From assembly GCF_001613385.1 (NCBI RefSeq), contig NZ_BDCG01000013.1, forward strand, positions 248,001 to 312,000: DNA of 64,000 nt, written 5' to 3'. This stretch comes from Nocardia flavorosea NBRC 108225 (lineage in GTDB: Bacteria > Actinomycetota > Actinomycetes > Mycobacteriales > Mycobacteriaceae). Within the stretch, counting starts at the first letter, position 1. Each line of letters starts with the position of its first letter. Both the position numbers and the translations under genes were made by a program. Below are positions 34,436-42,400 of the stretch, one piece after another. The notes beneath the pieces were generated by a model, which was not told where the DNA came from, did no database searches, and was given only the letters and a program-made list of their open reading frames with translations.

Positions 34436-34693
34436 ATGGGCTTGCTGACCTCGCTGCTGTCGTTACCGCTGGCACCGGTGCGAGGAGTGGTCTGGCTGGG
34501 TGAGCTGATCCAGGAGCAGGTCGAACAGCAGATGCACGATCCGGCCGATATCCGGCGCGAACTCGACGAACTCGACGACGCAATGGCCGCGGGCCGGCTG
34601 CCGGAGCCGGAATATCGGCAGGCCCAGCAGCAGGTTCTGAACCGGATGATCCAGCGACCGGAGGATCCGACGCCCACCGGCGCGAAGGAGTGA
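34436..34693 (+). CDS. gvpG: Gas vesicle protein GvpG
   Basis: The 85-residue helical protein begins MGLLTSLLSLPLAPVRGVVW and continues LGELIQEQVEQQ, the GvpG pattern. It ends LPEPEYRQAQQQVLNRM. GvpG is an accessory protein acting with GvpF/L in assembly. It starts 3 bp after the gvpF stop. Confidence 0.9.
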   Translation: MGLLTSLLSLPLAPVRGVVWLGELIQEQVEQQMHDPADIRRELDELDDAMAAGRLPEPEYRQAQQQVLNRMIQRPEDPTPTGAKE

Positions 34694-34698
34694 TTCCA

Positions 34699-34992
34699 GT
34701 GAACGAGACGCAACCGGCACCGGTCACCGCGGCGCAGGCCGGAGCGACCGCGATGGATCACTTGACCGAGCTGATGCCGAAACCGATCCTCGGCGCCACC
34801 TCCACCGAACCGACGGAAGCCGGGTGGCTGGTGGAGGTCGAGGTGGTCGAAGACCGTCGGATTCCCTCGTCGGCCGATATGCTGGCGCTCTACGAGGTCG
34901 AGATCGATCCCGACGGAAATCTGCTGGCCTACCGCAGAACCCGGCGTTATGCCCGAGGCAGCGCGGATATCGGCGGGCGAGGGATGCGATGA
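34699..34992 (+). CDS. gvpO: Gas vesicle protein GvpO
   Basis: The 97-residue protein shows GWLVEVEVVEDRRIPSSADM and LALYEVEIDPDGNLLAYRR, which define GvpO. The GTG at 34699 is chosen over the one at 34690 because AAGGAG lies at the right distance. In Streptomyces gvpO heads the cluster; here it sits between gvpG and gvpJ. Its stop overlaps the gvpJ ATG. Confidence 0.88.
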   Translation: MNETQPAPVTAAQAGATAMDHLTELMPKPILGATSTEPTEAGWLVEVEVVEDRRIPSSADMLALYEVEIDPDGNLLAYRRTRRYARGSADIGGRGMR

Positions 34993-35378
34993 CGGTCGCG
35001 AGCGGCGGGTCGTCGGTACCGCAACCGTACGGTGGCGGTCATCAGTCGTCGAATCTCGGCGATATCCTCGAGCGCGTTCTCGACAAGGGGATCGTGATAG
35101 CCGGCGATATCCAGGTGAACCTGCTCGATATCGAACTGCTCACCATCAAGCTCCGGTTGGTCGTGGCCTCCCTGGAGACGGCGAAATCCGTCGGGATCGA
35201 CTGGTGGGAGACCGACCCGTGGCTCAACAGCAATGCCCGCACGCTCGAACGCCAGGATCACGACCTCGAGCTCGAGAACCGGAAACTGCGCGACCGTATC
35301 GCCGAGTTGGAGGCCCGGACCGAGCACCCCGCCGTCCTGGAACGCGACCGCGAGCTGGAGCGGGACCGTGACCGATGA
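34989..35378 (+). CDS. gvpJ: Gas vesicle protein GvpJ (GvpA paralogue)
   Basis: GvpA-fold minor protein, probably in vesicle caps or nucleation. Residues about 22-80 read NLGDILERVLDKGIVIAGDI, then QVNLLDIELLTIKLRLVVAS and IDWWETDPW, as in GvpJ. A charged coiled-coil tail follows (LERQDHDLELENRKLRDRI). The ATG overlaps the gvpO stop. Confidence 0.9.
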   Translation: MTVASGGSSVPQPYGGGHQSSNLGDILERVLDKGIVIAGDIQVNLLDIELLTIKLRLVVASLETAKSVGIDWWETDPWLNSNARTLERQDHDLELENRKLRDRIAELEARTEHPAVLERDRELERDRDR

Positions 35379-36156
35379 CCTGGGGGTATGGCTGTACGCG
35401 GTAACACGCACCGCGGACGGCACTGCCGGTCCGGAGGACCTCACCGGTGTGGCGGGCGAGTCCCCGCGACCCGTGCGATCAGCGGAGCTGACCGCCGTCG
35501 TCGGTTCGGTACCCCTCGCGGTGTTCGGCGACGTACCGCTGCGCCGCAACCTGGAAGATCTGGACTGGCTGGAAGCCACTGCCCGCGCGCACGACGCCGT
35601 GGTCTCCGCACTACTGCGGTGCGGCCCGGTGGTCCCGTTGCGGTTGGCCACCGTTTTCCTCGACGACGATCGAGTCGTGGATATGCTCGAGGAGCGGCGT
35701 GGCGATTTCGAATCGGCGTTGACGCTGGTGAACGGCCGGACCGAATGGGGTGTGAAGGCGTACTGCGACCGCGCCGCCCTCACCGCCGCAGTGGCCGATG
35801 CGGAAACCGCGGGTGCCGTCGGCGGTAAAGGCACCGCCTATCTGGCCCGGCGCCGCGCACAGCTGTCGGCGCAGGAAAACGTGGAACGCGACGCCGCGGC
35901 GCGGGCCTCGGAAATCCATGGGCAACTGGTGCGCCGCGCCGCCGCGGGCCGCTGCCAGCCGCTGACCGATCCGGTGCTGCACGGCCGCCGGGACTGGCTG
36001 GTCCTCAACGGTACCTATCTCGTCGACGACACCGGCGCCGACGAATTCGCGGCCGCAGTCGCCGAACTCGACCGGACCGTCGCCGGTATCCGGCTCGAAC
36101 TCACCGGCCCGTGGCCTCCGTATTCGTTCGCGGGTGTGGACCGGACGCCCTCATGA
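35368..36156 (+). CDS. gvpL: Gas vesicle protein GvpL (GvpF/GvpL family)
   Basis: The 262-residue protein starts at a GTG preceded by GGAG, overlapping gvpJ by 11 bp. It shows LGVWLYAVTRT, AVVSALLRCGPVVPLRLATV, and GRTEWGVKAYCDRAAL, then GTAYLARRRAQL, which together define the family. The ending reads LTGPWPPYSFAGV. It is a paralogue of GvpF and likely a scaffold in assembly. Confidence 0.92.
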   Translation: MTDDLGVWLYAVTRTADGTAGPEDLTGVAGESPRPVRSAELTAVVGSVPLAVFGDVPLRRNLEDLDWLEATARAHDAVVSALLRCGPVVPLRLATVFLDDDRVVDMLEERRGDFESALTLVNGRTEWGVKAYCDRAALTAAVADAETAGAVGGKGTAYLARRRAQLSAQENVERDAAARASEIHGQLVRRAAAGRCQPLTDPVLHGRRDWLVLNGTYLVDDTGADEFAAAVAELDRTVAGIRLELTGPWPPYSFAGVDRTPS

Positions 36157-36371
36157 CCCGGCCCGACAGTGAACGCCGTATCGCCCTCGTCGATCTGCTG
36201 GACCGGGTCCTGGCGGGCGGGGTGGTGATCTCCGGTGATATCCGGCTCTCCATCGACGATGTCGACCTGGTGCAGATCTCGCTGCGCGCCCTCATCTCCT
36301 CCATCAAAACTCTGTCGGGCCCCGCACTGGAACGGATCCCGCGCGATGCCCTGGAGCCGTCGGATGACTGA
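36153..36371 (+). CDS. gvpS: Gas vesicle protein GvpS (GvpA/GvpJ-like)
   Basis: The 72-residue GvpA-fold protein reads IALVDLLDRVLAGGVVISGD, then IRLSIDDVDLVQISLRALIS. It keeps the helix-strand-strand core but lacks long tails. The ATG overlaps the gvpL stop and its end overlaps gvpK by 8 bp. GvpM is the alternative name for such short paralogues. Confidence 0.82.
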   Translation: MTRPDSERRIALVDLLDRVLAGGVVISGDIRLSIDDVDLVQISLRALISSIKTLSGPALERIPRDALEPSDD

Positions 36372-36657
36372 GTTCGAGGGGATCCCGCCGCGTATCGACG
36401 CGGACCCGGAATCGGTGGAACGCGGTCTGGTCACCCTCGTTCTCACCCTGGTGGAACTGTTGCGCCAGCTGATGGAACGACAGGCCTTGCGACGAGTCGA
36501 CGAAGGCGATCTGAGCGAGGACCGGATCGAGCGAATCGGTACCACGCTGATGCTGCTCGAGGAACGGATGGGCGAACTCCGCGACCATTTCGGCCTCACC
36601 GCCGAGGACCTCAATATCGACCTCGGCCCACTGGGCACCCTGCTCCCCCGCGAGTGA
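36364..36657 (+). CDS. gvpK: Gas vesicle protein GvpK
   Basis: The 97-residue helical protein reads IDADPESVERGLVTLVLTLV and ELLRQLMERQALRRV, then GDLSEDRIERIGTTLMLLEE, the GvpK signature, and ends LNIDLGPLGTLL. GvpK is needed for proper vesicle formation. It is the last gene of the operon. Confidence 0.92.
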   Translation: MTEFEGIPPRIDADPESVERGLVTLVLTLVELLRQLMERQALRRVDEGDLSEDRIERIGTTLMLLEERMGELRDHFGLTAEDLNIDLGPLGTLLPRE

Positions 36658-36667
36658 ACTGCTCCCC

Positions 36668-36693
36668 CTGTCCGTACCGTGCGCTGCGGACAG
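36668..36693. terminator. Possible terminator hairpin after the gas vesicle operon
   Basis: CTGTCCG and CGGACAG form a 7-bp stem around 12 bases, 11 bp past the gvpK stop. There is no T-tract, so this is only a weak candidate. Confidence 0.35.
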
Positions 36694-36848
36694 TATCCGT
36701 CCGCCCGTTCGGTGATATCGGGGTTACGCGGACCTGAGTGCCCACAGATATGATATTGCATAATTGCATCGCACGCTTCAGAATCGTAATAGACGGCGAT
36801 GTGTCCATATGCCGTACCGCCCGGTTCGTCGTACGCGAAGGAGAAGCC

Positions 36849-38480
36849 GTGCCTACCCATACCGTGACCAACCAGGTCCCCCCACTGGTCGACTACGACG
36901 CCGCCGAGGTGCCTGTCATCCTGGAGGCCCTGGAACGCGGCGGCGCCGGCCACGCCCTCGACGAGGTGCACGAGATCGGCCGGCTGGCCGGTAGCGCCCA
37001 CGCCCAGGAACTCGGTGATCTCGCCGAAGAACATCAGCCGGTACTGCAGACGCACGATCGCTACGGCCACCGCATCGACGAGGTCCGCTACGACCCCAGT
37101 TATCACGAACTGATGCGGCACGCCGTCCGCTTCGGCCTGCACGGCGCACCCTGGGCCGATTCCCGGCCCGCACCGCATCTGGTGCGGGCGGCCAAGACGA
37201 GCGTGTGGTCGCAGGTCGACGCTGGGCACGGCTGCCCGATCTCGATGACCTATGCCGTGGTCCCGGCCCTGCGCGCGAACGCCGAGCTATCCGCCCGGTA
37301 CGAGCCGCTGCTGACAAGCCGGGAGTACGACCCCGTGCTGCGCCCGCTCGCCGGCAAGCCCGGACTCATCGCCGGGATGTCGATGACCGAGAAGCAGGGC
37401 GGATCCGATGTCCGCGCCAACACCACCACCGCGGTCCCACAGCCCGACGGCTCCTACCGGATCACCGGGCACAAATGGTTCACCTCGGCGCCGATGTCGG
37501 ATTTCTTCCTGGCGCTGGCACAGGCGCCCGGCGGGCTGTCCTGCTTCTTCGTGCCCCGCGTACTGCCCGACGGCACCCGCAACCCCTTCCACCTGCAGCG
37601 ACTGAAGGACAAGCTGGGTAATCACTCCAATGCCAGTAGCGAGGTCGAATACGACGACACCGTCGGCTGGCTGGTCGGCGACGAGGGCCGCGGCGTGCCC
37701 ACGATCATCGAGATGGTCAACCTGACCCGCCTCGACTGCACCTTGGCCTCCGCCACCGGTATGCGCACCGGAACCATCGCGGCGATCCACCACGCCCAGC
37801 ACCGCCGCGCGTTCGGCGCGAACCTCGTCGACCAGCCACTCATGCGTAATGTCCTGGCCGATCTGGCGATCGAGGCCGAGGGCGCGACCACGGCCGCCCT
37901 GTGGCTGGCCGAACTCACCGACCGCGCCACCGCCGGCGACGAGGCCGCCGACCTGCTGCGCCGTATCGGTCTCGCAGTGAGCAAGTACTACGTCTGCAAA
38001 CGCGGGCCCATCCACGCGGCCGAGGCCCTGGAATGCCTGGGTGGCAACGGTTATGTCGAGGATTCCCGGATGCCGCGGCTGTACCGGGAGGCACCACTCA
38101 TGTCGGTATGGGAGGGGTCGGGCAATGTCGCCGCGCTGGACGTTCTGCGCGCGCTCGCCAAACAGCCGGCGACCCTCACCGCATTCCTCGACGAGGTCAA
38201 ATCGGCCACCGGCGCCGATTCCGCGCTCGATACCGCGATCGGCCGGCTGGAGGGCGAGTTCACCGATCCCGAGACCCTGCCGCACCGTGCCCGCCGGATC
38301 GTCGGCGATATGGCCCTGGTGCTCCAGGGTTCCCTACTGGTCCGCTTCGGGCATCCCGCTGTCGCGGAAGGTTTCACCCGTTCCCGGCTCGGGCGCGACC
38401 GCGGCGACGTCTTCGGCACCCTGCCGGTCGGCCTGGACACTGGCGCGATCATCGAACGGCTGACCCCGAAGGTCGGCTGA
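36849..38480 (+). CDS. AidB-like acyl-CoA dehydrogenase
   Basis: The 543-residue flavoprotein starts at a GTG after AAGGAG. The AidB pattern is clear: GCPISMTYAVVPALR, GMSMTEKQGGSDVRANTT, GYRITGHKWFTSAPMSD-type sequence, LGNHSNASSEVEYD and EALECLGGNGYVEDSRMPR. The catalytic-base region reads YREAPLMSVWEGSGNV. AidB of E. coli is a flavin protein induced by alkylating agents and binds DNA; actinobacterial relatives may be true acyl-CoA dehydrogenases. It stands alone on its strand between the gas vesicle operon and a PaaX-like regulator. Confidence 0.9.
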   Translation: MPTHTVTNQVPPLVDYDAAEVPVILEALERGGAGHALDEVHEIGRLAGSAHAQELGDLAEEHQPVLQTHDRYGHRIDEVRYDPSYHELMRHAVRFGLHGAPWADSRPAPHLVRAAKTSVWSQVDAGHGCPISMTYAVVPALRANAELSARYEPLLTSREYDPVLRPLAGKPGLIAGMSMTEKQGGSDVRANTTTAVPQPDGSYRITGHKWFTSAPMSDFFLALAQAPGGLSCFFVPRVLPDGTRNPFHLQRLKDKLGNHSNASSEVEYDDTVGWLVGDEGRGVPTIIEMVNLTRLDCTLASATGMRTGTIAAIHHAQHRRAFGANLVDQPLMRNVLADLAIEAEGATTAALWLAELTDRATAGDEAADLLRRIGLAVSKYYVCKRGPIHAAEALECLGGNGYVEDSRMPRLYREAPLMSVWEGSGNVAALDVLRALAKQPATLTAFLDEVKSATGADSALDTAIGRLEGEFTDPETLPHRARRIVGDMALVLQGSLLVRFGHPAVAEGFTRSRLGRDRGDVFGTLPVGLDTGAIIERLTPKVG

Positions 38481-38589
38481 GCACCGGAGGCAAACCGGTT
38501 CCGGGCTGTGCCGGGCCGCGCACACCGCAATCGGCGAGGAGAACAGCAGTAACAAACCGTCGGATCGGTGAAGTCGACCGCAACCGATC

Positions 38590-39348
38590 TCATGGCGGCG
38601 CGACGGGTTTTTCCGCAATGAGCCCATCGGCGAAGGCCTGGAACTCGGTGCGGAACACCTCGTAGTGCGCACGGATGACCGCACCGGGCCAATCCTGCGG
38701 CAGCAGTTCCGGCGGTAGCACCGGATCGTCGAGGAGATGACGTACGACCGCCGCCGCGACTTCGAAACGGGTTCCGATCGTCTCGGCGCCGTCGAGAGCC
38801 GCGAGCAGTTCCCGGGCGCGGTGCGCCCAGCGATCCGGTGCGAACAAGCGGCCGGCCAGCGCGACGGCCGGTTCCTCCGGCCGCCCGGTGAACACGTCCA
38901 CCCGCTGCCGGGCTACTTCCGGGAGGTCGGCAGCGATATTGTCCGGGCGGCACCAGACGCCTTCACGGAGCTCTCCGAACCTGGCCAGCCGCAGGGTTTC
39001 CCGGAATGCGGCGCGGTCGGTGGAATCGGTGGCGCCGACGGTCACGACCGCGAGGATCCATCCCCCCTCCCAGGCGCGGAGGTCCGGTGAGATCGCCCGG
39101 TCCTGCCGCCGCTGGCGCTCGGCCAGCCGTTCGGAAAGCCGGTAGGTCGCGTCGGCGCCGCGTTCGAGATCACCGGCGGCGACCATCCGGGTCAGCGCGG
39201 CTCGCACCGCGGATTCCTGCAATCCCAGCCCCGCACCGACCCGGACGATCCAGCCGGCCGGGGCCTGCGCCGGGTGCGATCCGAGCAGCACGCTCAGGAT
39301 CGCCGAACGCGCAGTGAGCGCCCGGACCCGGGCGGGAGACGCAGACAT
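38590..39348 (-). CDS. PaaX-family transcriptional regulator
   Basis: The 252-residue protein has an N-terminal winged helix (RSAILSVLLGSHPAQAPAGW, then GLGLQESAVRAALTRMVAAG). The PaaX middle domain follows with LSERLAERQRRQDRAISPDL and WILAVVTVGATDSTDRAAFR. The C-terminal helical domain contains FEVAAAVVRHLLDDPVLPPELLP in pieces. PaaX represses phenylacetate catabolism by binding phenylacetyl-CoA; related proteins regulate other acyl-CoA pathways. It converges with the AidB-like gene, 109 bp apart, so that gene is only a tentative target. Confidence 0.85.
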   Translation of the reverse strand: MSASPARVRALTARSAILSVLLGSHPAQAPAGWIVRVGAGLGLQESAVRAALTRMVAAGDLERGADATYRLSERLAERQRRQDRAISPDLRAWEGGWILAVVTVGATDSTDRAAFRETLRLARFGELREGVWCRPDNIAADLPEVARQRVDVFTGRPEEPAVALAGRLFAPDRWAHRARELLAALDGAETIGTRFEVAAAVVRHLLDDPVLPPELLPQDWPGAVIRAHYEVFRTEFQAFADGLIAEKPVAPP

Positions 39349-39457
39349 GGGCCGATCGTATATACCCGTACCGGAGCCCGGCCGGAACCGTCGATATCGA
39401 GGCCACATCCGCCGGCCCAGGCGGGGCCCGGTCGCGTAACACCGGTCGCCCGCCCCA

Positions 39458-42400
39458 TCATCGCACCGTGCTCGGTGCAGGAGCCAGCAGCCCGGTGCCC
39501 TGGAACCACTGCAGATATCGGTCGATGAGCGCAGTGTCGACCACCGGACAGGTGATGCCGGTACCCGCCAGTCCTTCCCGGGCCCGACTGTCATCGAGCA
39601 CGAGATCGCCGACGCCGGGAACATCCAGGTCGGCGTAGGTGCCGACGAGTAGCGCGGCGCGCCCGAGATCGCCGACCGGTTCGGCACTCGCGGCCAGCCG
39701 CTCGCCGAGTACCCGCTGGGCCTCTTCCGGGGTGCCGATTCGCACCGGGTAGCCCAGCCGGACGAGCCCGGCGAGCAGTTCCCGGACCGGTGTCGGCTCG
39801 GTATTCACCAGGTGGTACCGCTCGCCGCAGGCCGGTGCCCGGCCGATCAGCGCGGCCAGCGCGGCGGCCACGTAATCCACCGGTGCCAGCGAGACCACAG
39901 CCGCACCCGGATCCGGCGCGACACCGATCAGTGCCGCGGCGCGCACCAGGGTCCACAGCGCGTCGTCCGCGGCTACCGCTCCGGTGCGGGCCGAACCGGT
40001 GACCAGTCCGGGCCGGTACACCGCCACCGGCAGACCGCGCTCACCTGCACGGAGCACCAATTGTTCAGCGACCCATTTGGTCGCGACGTAACCGTGGCGC
40101 CCGACCTCCGCCGCGGTGATGGCGTTCCGTTCGGTGACGAGACCGGACCGGTCCCGGCCGAGAACGGCGTCCAAGGTGGACACCAGATGCACCGGGATCG
40201 TTCGCTGAGCGGTGGCCAGGCGCAGCACCTCCCTGGTACCGCCGATATTCGCGGCCCGCAGCTGGCGATAGGACGCCACATGATTGACCAGCGCGCCATT
40301 GTGGACGATGACGGCGAGCCGCTGCGCCAACCCGGTGAACGTCTCCTCGTCCAACCCCAGCCGGGGCCGGGCGAGGTCACCCGGTACCGCGATGACCCGG
40401 TCCGGTAGATCGTCGTGGGCCAGATCGAACGCCGACATAGCGGTACGCAGCCGAGTCAGACCGTCCTCCGGGGTGGTGGCGCGCACCAGGCAATACACGG
40501 TGCGCGTGCCGGAATCCAGCACCGCACGCAACAGGTGGGTGCCCAGGAACCCGGTCGCGCCGGTCAGCAGCATGGGGCCTTCCGAGTCCGCGGGCGTGAC
40601 ACGGTGCACCACGAAATCCGGATCGAGACGCGCGTCTTCGATCAATTGCTGGGCGAACGCCTCCGGGTCGTCGTCGTCCGCTGCCGAGGCCAGCGCTCGC
40701 ACCGTCGCGGCGGTGAACAGGGTGCGGGGATCCACCTCGAGCCCTAGGTGTTCACGCAGTGCGGTGCGCAGCGTGAACACCAGTAGCGAGGTACCGCCGA
40801 GACCGAAGAAATCGTCCGTTGGGCCCACCGATGACACACCGAGCACCTCGGCGAAAACCGCGGCAATAGCCTGTTCGCGAGGGGTCATGGCCGATTCCTG
40901 GTACGACACCGCGGCAGTGATCGTGCGGGTTGCCGGACGCGCGATGCGCGCTTCGGGCGCGTCGATGATCTGGACGAGCTCGCCGACCCGGCAGTCCGGA
41001 TCGGCATTCGCCGCGACGAGCAGAGCTAGGTATCCGTCCGCGAACGCGGTGACGGCTACTTCGTCGAAAACCGCGGTGTCATAGCGGAATACCGCGCGAG
41101 AGGGGTTTTCGTGAACGGTGACGGTGAGATCGAACTGTGTGGTCCGTTGCGGTAGCTCGAGCACCTCGACACTCAGACCGTCCAAAGCCAGCGGCGGCGG
41201 TGCGGGCAGGTTCTCGTAGGAGAAAACAGTGCGCAGCAGCGGATGGCCGCCGTCCAGGCGGGGGGCGTCCACAGCATCGGCAATCCGGTCGAACGGCATA
41301 TCGGCGTGCTCGAAGGCATCCAACGCGATACCACGTATGGCGGCGACGAGATCACGGAACGAGGCATCGGGGTCGATCCGGATCCGCAGCGGCACGGTGT
41401 TGACGAACATGCCGACCATCCGGTCCAGCGCGGGGTGTCCGCGACCGGCCACCGGGGTGCCGATCACCATATCCGTGCAACCGCTGAACCGGTGCAGTAG
41501 CACCGCGTAGGCGGCGAGAGACACCATGAACGCGGTGCTGTCGCCGAGCGTCCGATCGGTCTCGATCGACGTGACCTCGACGGTTGCTCCCACACCGCTA
41601 GGTTCTTCGGGGCCACCGGCCCGGGTGGGCAGCGGCAGACTGTCGGGGACTCCGGCCAGTACCGTGCGCCAGTACTCCAGCTGCCGACTTGCGCGGCTGT
41701 CCGGATCGGTCCGGTCGCCGAGCAATGCGTGGTGCCAGCGGGAATAGTCGGTGTATCGCACCGGCAGCGGCGCCCAGCCGGGTTCGACGCCAGACAGAGC
41801 GGCAACGTAGGCGGCCATGAGATCGCCGGTCAGCGGACCCAGAGACCAGCCGTCGGCAGCGATGTGGTGTGCAACGAGTACGAGTACGTGTCCGTCGCCA
41901 CCGACCCGGAACAGGCGGACACGAACCGGCAGATCGATGGCCAGATCGAACGGCCGGTACACCAATTCATCCACCGCAGCGTTGAGGTCCGCATCCCCGG
42001 AAACCTCACGTGGCGACAAATCCGCGGCCGCCAGCGCATCGTCGGTGGGCAGCACCCGTTGATACGCCGCGGCGCCATGTTCCGGATACACCGTCCGCAA
42101 TATCTCGTGGCGGTCCAGTACGCCGCGTACGGCGGTGCCGAGCGCGCGCAGGTCCAGTCTTCCGGTCAGCCGGACGGCCACCGGCAGATGGTAGGCCGCG
42201 GAATCCGGCAGCAGCTGATTGAGCAGCCAGAGTCGCAGCTGGGCGGGCGCCGGCGGTACCGGGTCCGGCCGGGATTCGGCCACGAGTTCGGGCGCAGGCG
42301 CGGGATGCCGGTTCCTCAGCGCGGCGGCCAGCTCGGCGACGGTGGGCGAGTCGAAGAGCGTCCGCATAGGCACGCCGAGCCGGGCCGCGACCCGGCCGGC

